Shown here: piece by piece, positions 23,313 through 36,200 of the stretch | How the letters are laid out: each line of letters opens with the position of its first letter | How positions within the stretch are numbered: the stretch's first letter is position 1 | Source of the DNA: Pampus argenteus | Taxonomy: Eukaryota > Chordata > Actinopteri > Scombriformes > Stromateidae | NCBI GenBank assembly: GCA_036937835.1 | Contig: CM072870.1 | Location: forward strand, 2,046,001-2,110,000 | Direction: 5' to 3' | Length of the DNA stretch: 64,000 bases | The notes under the pieces: generated by a model | Seen by the model: the letters and a program-made list of their open reading frames with translations, nothing else | The model's database searches: none | Told to the model about the DNA's origin: nothing | Position numbers and translations under genes: made by a program

Positions 23313-26300
23313 TTGTTGATGGCAAACATGGTTTTGATTGAAAATATTGCTCCTTGTTTAAGAAAAACTGTAGTTGTCAGTTTTGGCCTGAGGGAAAGCT
23401 ATTTTTCCAAATGTTACAGTAAAGGCTGCAGGAAGCTCTCAGAAGTGAGTTTTTTGGTCCTAATCATTAGAAATCACTTACTTGTTGATGGCAAACATGG
23501 TTTTGATTAAATATATTGCTCCTTGTTTAAGAAAAACTGTAGTTGTCAGTTTTGGCCTGAGAGAAAGCTATTTTTACTAATGTTACAGTAAAAGCTGCAG
23601 GAAGCTCTCAGAAGTGAGTTTTTTGGTCCTAATTATTAGAAATCAGTTACTTGTTGATGGCAAACATGGTTTTGATTGAAAATATTGCTCCTTGTTTAAG
23701 AAAAACTGTAGTTGTCAGTTTTGGCCTGAGAGAAAGCTATTTTTACAAATGTCACAGTAAAGGCTGCAGGAAGCTCTCAGAAGTGAGTTTTTTGGTCCTA
23801 ATCATTAGAAGTCAGTTACTTGTTGATGGCAAACATGGTTTTGATTGAAAATATTGCTCCTTGTTTAAGAAAAACTGTAGTTGTCAGTTTTGGCCTTCTC
23901 TCGCTGGGAGAAAGCTATTTTTACAAATGTTACAGTAAAAGCTGCAGAAAGCCCTCTGAAGTGAGTTTTTTGGTCATATTCATTAGAAATTAGTTACTTG
24001 TTGATGGCAAACATGGTTTTGATTGAAAATATTGCTCCTTGTTTAAGAAAAACTGTAGTTGTCAGTTTTGGCCTGAGAGAAAGCTATTTTTACAAATGTT
24101 ACAGTAAAAGCTGCAGGAAGCTCTCAGAAGTGAGTTTTTTGCTTCTAATCATTAGAAATCAGTTACTTGTTGATGGCAAACATGGTTTTGATTGAAAATA
24201 TTGCTCCTTGTTTAAGAAAAACTATAGTGGTCAGTTTTGGGCTTCTCTCGCCGAGAGAAAGCTATTTTTACAATTGTTACAGTAAAAGCTGCAGGAAGCT
24301 CTCAGAAGTGAGTTTTTTGGTCCTAATCATTAGAAGTCAGTTACTTGTTGATGGCAAACATGGTTTTGATTTAAAATATTGCTCCTTGTTTAAGAAAAAC
24401 TGTAGTTGTCAGTTTTGGCCTGAGACAAAGCTATTTTTTACAAATGTTACAGTAAAAGCTGCAGGAAGCTCTCAGAAGTGAGTTTTTTGGTCCTAATCAT
24501 AAAAAAATCAGTTACTTGTTGATGGCAAACATGGTTTTGATTGAAAATATTGCTCCTTGTTTAAGAAAAACTGTAGTTGTCAGTTTTGGCCTGAGAGGAA
24601 GTTATTTTTACAAATGTTACAGTAAAAGCTGCAGGAAGCTCTCAGAAGTGAGTTTTTTGGTCCTAATCATTAGAAATCAGTTACTTGTTGATGGCAAACA
24701 TGGTTTTGATTGAAAATATTGCTCCTTGTTTAAAAAAAACTGTAGTTGTCAGTTTTGGCCTGAGAGAAAGCTATTTTTACAAATGTTACAGTAAAGGCTG
24801 CAGGAAGCTCTCAGAAGTGAGTTTTTTGGTCCTAATCATTAGAAGTCAGTGACTTGTTGATGGCAAACATGGTTTTGATTTAAAATATTGCTCCTTGTTT
24901 AAGAAAAACTGCAGTTGTCAGTTTTGGCCTGAGAGAAAGCTATTTTTACAAATGTTACAGTAAAAGCTGCAGGAAGCTCTCAGAAGTGAGTTTTTTGGTC
25001 CTAATCATTAGAAATCACTAACTTGTTGATGGCAAACATGGTTTTGATTAAATATATTGCTCCTTGTTTAAGAAAAACTGTAGTTGTCAGTTTTGGCCTG
25101 AGACAAAGCTATTTTTTACAAATGTTACAGTAAAAGCTGCAGGAAGCTCTCAGAAGTGAGTTTTTTGGTCCTAATCATTAGAAATCAGTTACTTGTTGAT
25201 GGCAAACATGGTTTTGATTGAAAATATTGCTCCTTGTTTAAGAAAAACTGCAGTTGTCAGTTTTGGCCTGAGAGAAAGCTATTTTTACAAATGTTACAGT
25301 AAAAGCTGCAGGAAGCTCTCAGAAGTGAGTTTTTTGGTCCTAATCATTAGAAATCACTAACTTGTTGATGGCAAACATGGTTTTGATTAAATATATTGCT
25401 CCTTGTTTAAGAAAAACTGTAGTTGTCAGTTTTGGCCTTCTCTCGCTGGGAGAAAGCTATTTTTACAAATGTTACAGTAAAAGCTGCAGAAAGCCCTCTG
25501 AAGTGAGTTTTTGGTCATATTCATTAGAAATTAGTTACTTGTTGATGGCAAACATGGTTTTGATTGAAAATATTGCTCCTTGTTTAAGAAAAACTGTAGT
25601 TGTCAGTTTTGGCCTGAGAGAAAGCTATTTTTACAAATGTTACAGTAAAAGCTGCAGGAAGCTCTCAGAAGTGAGTTTTTTGCTTCTAATCATTAGAAAT
25701 CAGTTACTTGTTGATGGCAAACATGGTTTTGATTGAAAATATTGCTCCTTGTTTAAGAAAAACTGTAGTTGTCAGTTTTGGCCTGAGAGAAAGTTATTTT
25801 TACAAATGTTACAGTAAAAGCTGCAGGAAGCTCTCAGAAGTGAGTTTTTTGGTCCTAATCATTAGAAGTCAGTTACTTGTTGATGGCAAACATGGTTTTG
25901 ATTGAAAATATTGCTCCTTGTTTAAGAAAAACTGTAGTTGTCAGTTTTGGCCTGAGAGAAAGCTATTTTTACAAATGTCACAGTAAAGGCTGCAGGAAGC
26001 TCTCAGAAGTGAGTTTTTTGGTCCTAATCATTAGAAGTCAGTTACTTGTTGATGGCAAACATGGTTTTGATTGAAAATATTGCTCCTTGTTTAAGAAAAA
26101 CTGTAGTTGTCAGTTTTGGCCTTCTCTCGCTGGGAGAAAGCTATTTTTACAAATGTTACAGTAAAAGCTGCAGAAAGCCCTCTGAAGTGAGTTTTTTGGT
26201 CATATTCATTAGAAATTAGTTACTTGTTGATGGCAAACATGGTTTTGATTGAAAATATTGCTCCTTGTTTAAGAAAAACTGTAGTTGTCAGTTTTGGCCT

Positions 26301-27764
26301 GAGAGAAAGCTATTTTTACAAATGTTACAGTAAAAGCTGCAGGAAGCTCTCAGAAGTGAGTTTTTTGCTTCTAATCATTAGAAATCAGTTACTTGTTGAT
26401 GGCAAACATGGTTTTGATTGAAAATATTGCTCCTTGTTTAAGAAAAACTATAGTGGTCAGTTTTGGGCTTCTCTCGCCGAGAGAAAGCTATTTTTACAAT
26501 TGTTACAGTAAAAGCTGCAGGAAGCTCTCAGAAGTGAGTTTTTTGGTCCTAATCATTAGAAGTCAGTTACTTGTTGATGGCAAACATGGTTTTGATTTAA
26601 AATATTGCTCCTTGTTTAAGAAAAACTGTAGTTGTCAGTTTTGGCCTGAGACAAAGCTATTTTTTACAAATGTTACACTAAAAGCTGCAGGAAGCTCTCA
26701 GAAGTGAGTTTTTTGGTCCTAATCATAAAAAAATCAGTTACTTGTTGATGGCAAACATGGTTTTGATTGAAAATATTGCTCCTTGTTTAAGAAAAACTGT
26801 AGTTGTCAGTTTTGGCCTGAGAGAAAGTTATTTTTACAAATGTTACAGTAAAAGCTGCAGGAAGCTCTCAGAAGTGAGTTTTTTGGTCCTAATCATTAGA
26901 AATCAGTTACTTGTTGATGGCAAACATGGTTTTGATTGAAAATATTGCTCCTTGTTTAAAAAAAACTGTAGTTGTCAGTTTTGGCCTGAGAGAAAGCTAT
27001 TTTTACAAATGTTACAGTAAAGGCTGCAGGAAGCTCTCAGAAGTGAGTTTTTTGGTCCTAATCATTAGAAGTCAGTGACTTGTTGATAGCAAACATGGTT
27101 TTGATTTAAAATATTGCTCCTTGTTTAAGAAAAACTGCAGTTGTCAGTTTTGGCCTGAGAGAAAGCTATTTTTACAAATGTTACAGTAAAAGCTGCAGGA
27201 AGCTCTCAGAAGTGAGTTTTTTGGTCCTAATCATTAGAAGTCAGTTACTTGTTGATGGCAAACATGGTTTTGATTTAAAATATTGCTCCTTGTTTAAGAA
27301 AAACTGCAGTTGTCAGTTTTGGCCTGAGAGAAAGCTATTTTTACAAATGTTACAGTAAAAGCTGCAGGAAGCTCTCAGAAGTGAGTTTTTTGGTCCTAAT
27401 CATTAGAAATCACTAACTTGTTGATGGCAAACATGGTTTTGATTAAATATATTGCTCCTTGTTTAAGAAAAACTGTAGTTGTCAGTTTTGGCCTTCTCTC
27501 GCTGGGAGAAAGCTATTTTTACAAATGTTACAGTAAAAGCTGCAGAAAGCCCTCTGAAGTGAGTTTTTTGGTCATATTCATTAGAAATTAGTTACTTGTT
27601 GATGGCAAACATGGTTTTGATTGAAAATATTGCTCCTTGTTTAAGAAAAACTGTAGTTGTCAGTTTTGGCCTGAGAGAAAGCTATTTTTACAAATGTTAC
27701 AGTAAAAGCTGCAGGAAGCTCTCAGAAGTGAGTTTTTTGCTTCTAATCATTAGAAATCAGTTAC
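23313..27764 (+). repeat. Rearranged HOR copies at the end of domain 1
   Basis: The order is h-i-l-m-n-o-p-q-r-s-t-(a/s hybrid)-f-g-(w-like)-l-m-n-o-p-q-r-s-e-f-g. Monomers j and k are missing between 23,482 and 23,651, where i and k share the AATTATTAG end that would allow misalignment. The unit at 25,192 has a-type GATTGAAAAT with s-type ACTGCAG. The f at 25,362 lost one T (177 bp). At 25,708 a w-like monomer (AGAAAGTTAT plus AAGTCAG), otherwise typical of domain 2, sits between g and l. At 27,080 an s with private GATAGCAAAC is followed by e. These mosaics precede the switch to domain 2. Confidence 0.8.
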
Positions 27765-30700
27765 TTGTTGATGGCAAACATGGTTTTGATTGAAAATATT
27801 GCTCCTTGTTTAAGAAAAACTGTAGTTGTCAGTTTTGGCCTTCTCTCGCTGAGAGAAAGCTATTTTTACAAATGTTACAGTAAAAGCTGCAGGAAGTTCT
27901 CAGAAGTGAGTTTTTTGGTCCTAATCATTAGAAATTAGTTACTTGTTGATGGCAAACATGGTTTTGATTGAAAATATTGCTCCTTGTTTAAGAAAAACTG
28001 TAGTTGTCAGTTTTGGCCTGAGAGAAAGCTATTTTTACAAATGTTACAATAAAAGCTGCAGGAAGCTCTCAGAAGTGAGTTTTTTGGTCCTAATCATTAG
28101 AAATCAGTTACTTGTTGATGGCAAACATGGTTTTGATTGAAAATATTGCTCCTTGTTTAAGAAAAACTGTAGTTGTCAGTTTTGGCCTGAGAGAAAGTTA
28201 TTTTTACAAATGTTACAGTAAAAGCTGCAGGAAGCTCTCAGAAGTGAGTTTTTTGGTCCTAATCATTAGAAGTCAGTTACTTGTTGATGGCAAACATGGT
28301 TTTGATTGAAAATATTGCTCCTTGTTTAAGAAAAACTGTAGTTGTCAGTTTTGGTCTGAGAGAAAGTTATTTTTACAAATATTACAGTAAAAGCTGTAGG
28401 AAGCTCTCAGAAGTGAGTTTTTTGGTCCTAATCATTAGAAATCAGTTACTTGTTGATGGCAAACGTGGTTTTGATTGAAAATATTGCTCCTTGTTTAAGA
28501 AAAACTGTAGTTGTCAGTTTTGGCCTGAGAGAAAGCTATTTTTACAAATGTTACAGTAAAGGCTGCAGGAAGCTCTCAGAAGTGAGTTTTTTGGTCCTAA
28601 TCATTAGAAGTCAGTTACTTGTTGATGGCAAACATGGTTTTGATTGAAAATATTGCTCCTTGTTTAAGAAAAACTGTAGTTGTCAGTTTTGGCCTGAGAG
28701 AAAGCTATTTTTACAAATGTTACAGTAAAAGCTGCAGGAAGCTCTCAGAAGTGAGTTTTTGGTCCTAATCATTAGAAATCACATACTCGTTGATGGCAAA
28801 CATGGTTTTGATTAAATATATTGCTCCTTGTTTAAGAAAAACTGTAGTTGTCAGTTTTGGCCTGAGACAAAGCTATTTTTTACAAATGTTACAGTAAAAG
28901 CTGCAGGAAGCTCTCAGAAGTGAGTTTTCTGGTCCTAATCATTAGAAATCAGTTACTTGTTGATGGCAAACATGGTTTTGATTGAAAATATTGCTCCTTG
29001 CTTAAGAAAAACTGAAGTTGTCAGTTTTGGCCTGAGAGAAAGCTATTTTTACAAATGTTACAGTAAAAGCTGCAGGAAGCTCTCAGAAGTGAGTTTTTTG
29101 CTTCTAATCATTAGAAATCAGTTACTTGTTGATGGCAAACATGGTTTTGATTGAAAATATTGCTCCTTGTTTAAGAAAAACTGTAGTTGTCAGTTTTGGG
29201 CTTCTCTCGCCGAGAGAAAGCTAATTTTACAAATGTTACAGTAAAAGCTGCAGGAAGCTCTCAGAAGTGAGTTTTTTGCTCCTAATCATTAGAAATCAGT
29301 TACTTGTTGATGGCAAACATGGTTTTGATTGAAAATATTGCTCCTTGTTTAAGAAAAACTGTAGTTGTCAGTTTTGGCCTTCTCTCGCTGGGAGAAAGCT
29401 ATTTTTACAAATGTTACAGTAAAAGCTGCAGAAAGCCCTCTGAAGTGAGTTTTTTGGTCATATTCATTAGAAATTAGTTACTTGTTGATGGCAAACATGG
29501 TTTTGATTGAAAATATTGCTCCTTGTTTAAGAAAAACTGTAGTTGTCAGTTTTGGCCTGAGAGAAAGCTATTTTTACAAATGTTACAGTAAAAGCTGCAG
29601 GACCTCTCAGAAGTGAGTTTTTTGCTTCTAATCATTAGAAATCAGTTACTTGTTGATGGCAAACATGGTTTTGATTGAAAATATTGCTCCTTGTTTAAGA
29701 AAAACTGTAGTTGTCAGTTTTGGCCTTCTCTCGCTGAGAGAAAGCTATTTTTACAAATGTTACAGTAAAAGCTGCAGGAAGTTCTCAGAAGTGAGTTTTT
29801 TGGTCCTAATCATTAGAAATTAGTTACTTGTTGATGGCAAACATGGTTTTGATTGAAAATATTGCTCCTTGTTTAAGAAAAACTGTAGTTGTCAGTTTTG
29901 GCCTGAGAGAAAGCTATTTTTACAAATGTTACAATAAAAGCTGCAGGAAGCTCTCAGAAGTGAGTTTTTTGGTCCTAATTATTAGAAATCAGTTACTTGT
30001 TGATGGCAAACATGGTTTTGATTGAAAATATTGCTCCTTGTTTAAGAAAAACTGTAGTTGTCAGTTTTGGCCTGAGAGAAAGTTATTTTTACAAATGTTA
30101 CAGTAAAAGCTGCAGGAAGCTCTCAGAAGTGAGTTTTTTGGTCCTAATCATTAGAAGTCAGTTACTTGTTGATGGCAAACATGGTTTTGATTGAAAATAT
30201 TGCTCCTTGTTTAAGAAAAACTGTAGTTGTCAGTTTTGGCCTGAGAGAAAGTTATTTTTACAAATATTACAGTAAAAGCTGCAGGAAGCTCTCAGAAGTG
30301 AGTTTTTTGGTCCTAATCATTAGAAATCAGTTACTTGTTGATGGCAAACGTGGTTTTGATTGAAAATATTGCTCCTTGTTTAAGAAAAACTGTAGTTGTC
30401 AGTTTTGGGCTTCTCTCGCCGAGAGAAAGCTATTTTTACAAATGCTACAGTAAAAGCTGCAGGAAGCTCTCAGAAGTGAGTTTTTTGGTTCTAATCATTA
30501 GAAATCAGTTACTTGTTGATGGCAAACATGGGTTTAATTTGAAAATATTGCTCCTTGTTTAAGAAAAACTGTAGTTGTCAGTTTTGGCCTGAGAGAAAGC
30601 TATTTTTACAAATGTTACAGTAAAAGCTGCAGGAAGCTCTCAGAAGTGAGTTTTTTGCTTCTAATCATTAGAAATCAGTTACTTGTTGATGGCAAACATG

Positions 30701-33066
30701 GTTTTGATTGAAAATATTGCTCCTTGTTTAAGAAAAACTGTAGTTGTCAGTTTTGGCCTTCTCTCGCTGAGAGAAAGCTATTTTTACAAATGTTACAGTA
30801 AAAGCTGCAGGAAGTTCTCAGAAGTGAGTTTTTTGGTCCTAATCATTAGAAATTAGTTACTTGTTGATGGCAAACATGGTTTTGATTGAAAATATTGCTC
30901 CTTGTTTAAGAAAAACTGTAGTTGTCAGTTTTGGCCTGAGAGAAAGCTATTTTTACAAATGTTACAATAAAAGCTGCAGGAAGCTCTCAGAAGTGAGTTT
31001 TTTGGTCCTAATTATTAGAAATCAGTTACTTGTTGATGGCAAACATGGTTTTGATTGAAAATATTGCTCCTTGTTTAAGAAAAACTGTAGTTGTCAGTTT
31101 TGGCCTGAGAGAAAGTTATTTTTACAAATGTTACAGTAAAAGCTGCAGGAAGCTCTCAGAAGTGAGTTTTTTGGTCCTAATCATTAGAAGTCAGTTACTT
31201 GTTGATGGCAAACATGGTTTTGATTGAAAATATTGCTCCTTGTTTAAGAAAAACTGTAGTTGTCAGTTTTGGCCTGAGAGAAAGTTATTTTTACAAATAT
31301 TACAGTAAAAGCTGCAGGAAGCTCTCAGAAGTGAGTTTTTTGGTCCTAATCATTAGAAATCAGTTACTTGTTGATGGCAAACGTAGTTTTGATTGAAAAT
31401 ATTCCTCCTTGTTTAAGAAAAACTGTAGTTGTCAGTTTTGGCCTGAGAGAAAGCTATTTTTACAAATGTTACAGTAAAGGCTGCAGGAAGCTCTCAGAAG
31501 TGAGTTTTTTGGTCCTAATCATTAGAAGTCAGTTACTTGTTGATGGCAAACATGGTTTTGATTGAAAATATTGCTCCTTGTTTAAGAAAAACTGTAGTTG
31601 TCAGTTTTGGCCTGAGAGAAAGCTATTTTTACAAATGTTACAGTAAAAGCTGCAGGAAGCTCTCAGAAGTGAGTTTTTGGTCCTAATCATTAGAAATCAC
31701 ATACTCGTTGATGGCAAACATGGTTTTGATTAAATATATTGCTCCTTGTTTAAGAAAAACTGTAGTTGTCAGTTTTGGCCTGAGACAAAGCTATTTTTTA
31801 CAAATGTTACAGTAAAAGCTGCAGGAAGCTCTCAGAAGTGAGTTTTTTGGTCCTAATCATTAGAAATCAGTTACTTGTTGATGGCAAACATGGTTTTGAT
31901 TGAAAATATTGCTCCTTGCTTAAGAAAAACTGAAGTTGTCAGTTTTGGCCTGAGAGAAAGCTATTTTTACAAATGTTACAGTAAAGGCTGCAGGAAGCTC
32001 TCAGAAGTGAGTTTTTTGGTCCTAATCATTAGAAATCAGTTACTTGTTGATGGCAAACGTGGTTTTGATTGAAAATATTGCTCCTTGTTTAAGAAAAACT
32101 GTAGTTGTCAGTTTTGGCCTGAGAGAAAGCTATTTTTACAAATGTTACAGTAAAGGCTGCAGGAAGCTCTCAGAAGTGAGTTTTTTGGTCCTAATCATTA
32201 GAAGTCAGTTACTTGTTGATGGCAAACATGGTTTTGATTGAAAATATTGCTCCTTGTTTAAGAAAAACTGTAGTTGTCAGTTTTGGCCTGAGAGAAAGCT
32301 ATTTTTACAAATGTTACAGTAAAAGCTGCAGGAAGCTCTCAGAAGTGAGTTTTTTGGTCCTAATCATTAGAAATCACATACTTGTTGATGGCAAACATGG
32401 TTTTGATTAAATATATTGCTCCTTGTTTAAGAAAAACTGTAGTTGTCAGTTTTGGCCTGAGAGAAAGCTATTTTTACAAATGTTACAGTAAAAGCTGCAG
32501 GAAGCTCTCAGAAGTGAGTTTTTTGCTTCTAATCATTAGAAATCAGTTACTTGTTGATGGCAAACATGGTTTTGATTGAAAATATTGCTCCTTGTTTAAG
32601 AAAAACTGTAGTTGTCAGTTTTGGGCTTCTCTCGCCGAGAGAAAGCTATTTTTACAAATGTTACAGTAAAAGCTGCAGGAAGCTCTCAGAAGTGAGTTTT
32701 TTGCTCCTAATCATTAGAAATCAGTTACTTGTTGATGGCAAACATGGTTTTGATTGAAAATATTGCTCCTTGTTTAAGAAAAACTGTAGTTGTCAGTTTT
32801 GGCCTGAGAGAAAGCTATTTTTACAAATGTTACAGTAAAGGCTGCAGGAAGCTCTCAGAAGTGAGTTTTTTGGTCCTAATCATTAGAAGTCAGTTACTTG
32901 TTGATGGCAAACATGGTTTTGATTTAAAATATTGCTCCTTGTTTAAGAAAAACTGCAGTTGTCAGTTTTGGCCTGAGAGAAAGCTATTTTTACAAATGTT
33001 ACAGTAAAAGCTGCAGGAAGCTCTCAGAAGTGAGTTTTTTGGTCCTAATCATTAGAAATCACTAAC
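27765..33066 (+). repeat. Domain 2 entry: three u-v-w-x runs
   Basis: Three u-v-w-x runs start at 27,765, 29,650 and 30,683. The first continues y-z-A-B-C, then a long a/m-like unit (29,304) and g (29,482, which reads GCAGGACCTCTC, one base shorter). The second ends in a y/C hybrid (30,335: CAAACGTGG plus CGCCGAG) and a GGGTTTAATTTG unit (30,513). The third continues y-z-A-B-y-z, then an A/g hybrid (32,382), C (32,551), d (32,729) and e (32,898). Private changes include GCTAATTTTAC (near 29,223), GCTGTAGG (near 28,397, removing CTGCAG) and TATTCCTCC (near 31,403). Confidence 0.78.
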
Positions 33067-33244
33067 TTGTTGATGGCAAACATGGTTTTGATTAAATATA
33101 TTGCTCCTTGTTTAAGAAAAACTGTAGTTGTCAGTTTTGGCCTTCTCTCGCTGGGAGAAAGCTATTTTTACAAATGTTACAGTAAAAGCTGCAGAAAGCC
33201 CTCTGAAGTGAGTTTTTTGGTCATATTCATTAGAAATTAGTTAC

Positions 33245-36200
33245 TTGTTGATGGCAAACATGGTTTTGATTGAAAATATTGCTCCTTGTTTAAGAAAAAC
33301 TGTAGTTGTCAGTTTTGGCCTGAGAGAAAGCTATTTTTACAAATGTTACAGTAAAAGCTGCAGGAAGCTCTCAGAAGTGAGTTTTTTGCTTCTAATCATT
33401 AGAAATCAGTTACTTGTTGATGGCAAACATGGTTTTGATTGAAAATATTGCTCCTTGTTTAAGAAAAACTGTAGTTGTCAGTTTTGGCCTTCTCTCGCTG
33501 AGAGAAAGCTATTTTTACAAATGTTACAGTAAAAGCTGCAGGAAGTTCTCAGAAGTGAGTTTTTTGGTCCTAATCATTAGAAATTAGTTACTTGTTGATG
33601 GCAAACATGGTTTTGATTGAAAATATTGCTCCTTGTTTAAGAAAAACTGTAGTTGTCAGTTTTGGCCTGAGAGAAAGCTATTTTTACAAATGTTACAATA
33701 AAAGCTGCAGGAAGCTCTCAGAAGTGAGTTTTTTGGTCCTAATTATTAGAAATCAGTTACTTGTTGATGGCAAACATGGTTTTGATTGAAAATATTGCTC
33801 CTTGTTTAAGAAAAACTGTAGTTGTCAGTTTTGGCCTGAGAGAAAGTTATTTTTACAAATGTTACAGTAAAAGCTGCAGGAAGCTCTCAGAAGTGAGTTT
33901 TTTGGTCCTAATCATTAGAAGTCAGTTACTTGTTGATGGCAAACATGGTTTTGATTGAAAATATTGCTCCTTGTTTAAGAAAAACTGTAGTTGTCAGTTT
34001 TGGCCTGAGAGAAAGTTATTTTTACAAATATTACAGTAAAAGCTGCAGGAAGCTCTCAGAAGTGAGTTTTTTGGTCCTAATCATTAGAAATCAGTTACTT
34101 GTTGATGGCAAACGTGGTTTTGATTGAAAATATTGCTCCTTGTTTAATAAAAACTGTAGTTGTCAGTTTTGGCCTGAGAGAAAGCTATTTTTACAAATGT
34201 TACAGTAAAGGCTGCAGGAAGCTCTCAGAAGTGAGTTTTTTGGTCCTAATCATTAGAAGTCAGTTACTTGTTGATGGCAAACATGGTTTTGATTGAAAAT
34301 ATTGCTCCTTGTTTAAGAAAAACTGTAGTTGTCAGTTTTGGCCTGAGAGAAAGCTATTTTTACAAATGTTACAGTAAAAGCTGCAGGAAGCTCTCAGAAG
34401 TGAGTTTTTGGTCCTAATCATTAGAAATCACATACTCGTTGATGGCAAACATGGTTTTGATTAAATATATTGCTCCTTGTTTAAGAAAAACTGTAGTTGT
34501 CAGTTTTGGCCTGAGACAAAGCTATTTTTTACAAATGTTACAGTAAAAGCTGCAGGAAGCTCTCAGAAGTGAGTTTTTTGGTCCTAATCATTAGAAATCA
34601 GTTACTTGTTGATGGCAAACATGGTTTTGATTGAAAATATTGCTCCTTGCTTAAGAAAAACTGAAGTTGTCAGTTTTGGCCTGAGAGAAAGCTATTTTTA
34701 CAAATGTTACAGTAAAAGCTGCAGGAAGCTCTCAGAAGTGAGTTTTTTGCTTCTAATCATTAGAAATCAGTTACTTGTTGATGGCAAACATGGTTTTGAT
34801 TGAAAATATTGCTCCTTGTTTAAGAAAAACTGTAGTTGTCAGTTTTGGGCTTCTCTCGCCGAGAGAAAGCTATTTTTACAAATGTTACAGTAAAAGCTGC
34901 AGGAAGCTCTCAGAAGTGAGTTTTTTGCTCCTAATCATTAGAAATCAGTTACTTGTTGATGGCAAACGTGGTTTTGATTGAAAATATTGCTCCTTGTTTA
35001 AGAAAAACTGTAGTTGTCAGTTTTGGCCTGAGAGAAAGCTATTTTTACAAATGTTACAGTAAAGGCTGCAGGAAGCTCTCAGAAGTGAGTTTTTTGGTCC
35101 TAATCATTAGAAGTCAGTTACTTGTTGATGGCAAACATGGTTTTGATTGAAAATATTGCTCCTTGTTTAAGAAAAACTGTAGTTGTCAGTTTTGGCCTGA
35201 GAGAAAGCTATTTTTACAAATGTTACAGTAAAAGCTGCAGGAAGCTCTCAGAAGTGAGTTTTTGGTCCTAATCATTAGAAATCACATACTCGTTGATGGC
35301 AAACATGGTTTTGATTAAATATATTGCTCCTTGTTTAAGAAAAACTGTAGTTGTCAGTTTTGGCCTGAGACAAAGCTATTTTTTACAAATGTTACAGTAA
35401 AAGCTGCAGGAAGCTCTCAGAAGTGAGTTTTTTGGTCCTAATCATTAGAAATCAGTTACTTGTTGATGGCAAACATGGTTTTGATTGAAAATATTGCTCC
35501 TTGCTTAAGAAAAACTGAAGTTGTCAGTTTTGGCCTGAGAGAAAGCTATTTTTACAAATGTTACAGTAAAAGCTGCAGGAAGCTCTCAGAAGTGAGTTTT
35601 TTGCTTCTAATCATTAGAAATCAGTTACTTGTTGATGGCAAACATGGTTTTGATTGAAAATATTGCTCCTTGTTTAAGAAAAACTGTAGTTGTCAGTTTT
35701 GGCCTGAGAGAAAGCTATTTTTACAAATGTTACAGTAAAAGCTGCAGGAAGCTCTCAGAAGTGAGTTTTTTGCTTCTAATCATTAGAAATCAGTTACTTG
35801 TTGATGGCAAACATGGTTTTGATTGAAAATATTGCTCCTTGTTTAAGAAAAACTGTAGTTGTCAGTTTTGGCCTTCTCTCGCTGAGAGAAAGCTATTTTT
35901 ACAAATGTTACAGTAAAAGCTGCAGGAAGTTCTCAGAAGTGAGTTTTTTGGTCCTAATCATTAGAAATTAGTTACTTGTTGATGGCAAACATGGTTTTGA
36001 TTGAAAATATTGCTCCTTGTTTAAGAAAAACTGTAGTTGTCAGTTTTGGCCTGAGAGAAAGTTATTTTTACAAATATTACAGTAAAAGCTGCAGGAAGCT
36101 CTCAGAAGTGAGTTTTTTGGTCCTAATCATTAGAAATCAGTTACTTGTTGATGGCAAACGTGGTTTTGATTGAAAATATTGCTCCTTGTTTAATAAAAAC

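Larger units (their letters stand above)
1..27764 (+). repeat. Domain 1: 20-mer HOR family
   Basis: I read 162 full monomers from 6 to 27,764. Types recur in a fixed order, a to t. Diagnostic marks: c has CTGACAGAAAGTTAT; d has AAAGGCTGC and AAGTCAG; e and s have GATTTAAAAT with ACTGCAG; f is long with GATTAAATAT; g and n have TTTTTTGCTTC; h has GAGGGAAAGC and TTTCCAAATG; i has TTTACTAATG; j is long with TTTTTGCAAATG; k ends AATTATTAG; l has ATGTCACAG; o has CTATAGTGGTC and CGCCGAG; p has GAGACAAAG and ATCATAAAAAAATC; q has GAGAGAAAGTTAT; r has TTTAAAAAAAAC; t has GATTAAATAT with GAGACAAAG. Units differ by loss or duplication of whole monomers, as expected from unequal exchange in register. 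Confidence 0.88.

Noticed and set aside
25362..25736. A 124-residue open frame, the longest in the window.
   Set aside because: It exists only because the f monomer at 25,362 lost one T in its T tract, joining the frames of two monomers. Both halves are translations of the same satellite.
28787..28803. A CENP-B-box-like stretch, ACTCGTTGATGGCAAAC, at the start of A monomers.
   Set aside because: Against the core NTTCGNNNNANNCGGGN, about five of the nine fixed positions match: the first T, the A and the GGG fail. The usual monomer has TTGTTG here and lacks even the CG. I do not call it a CENP-B box.
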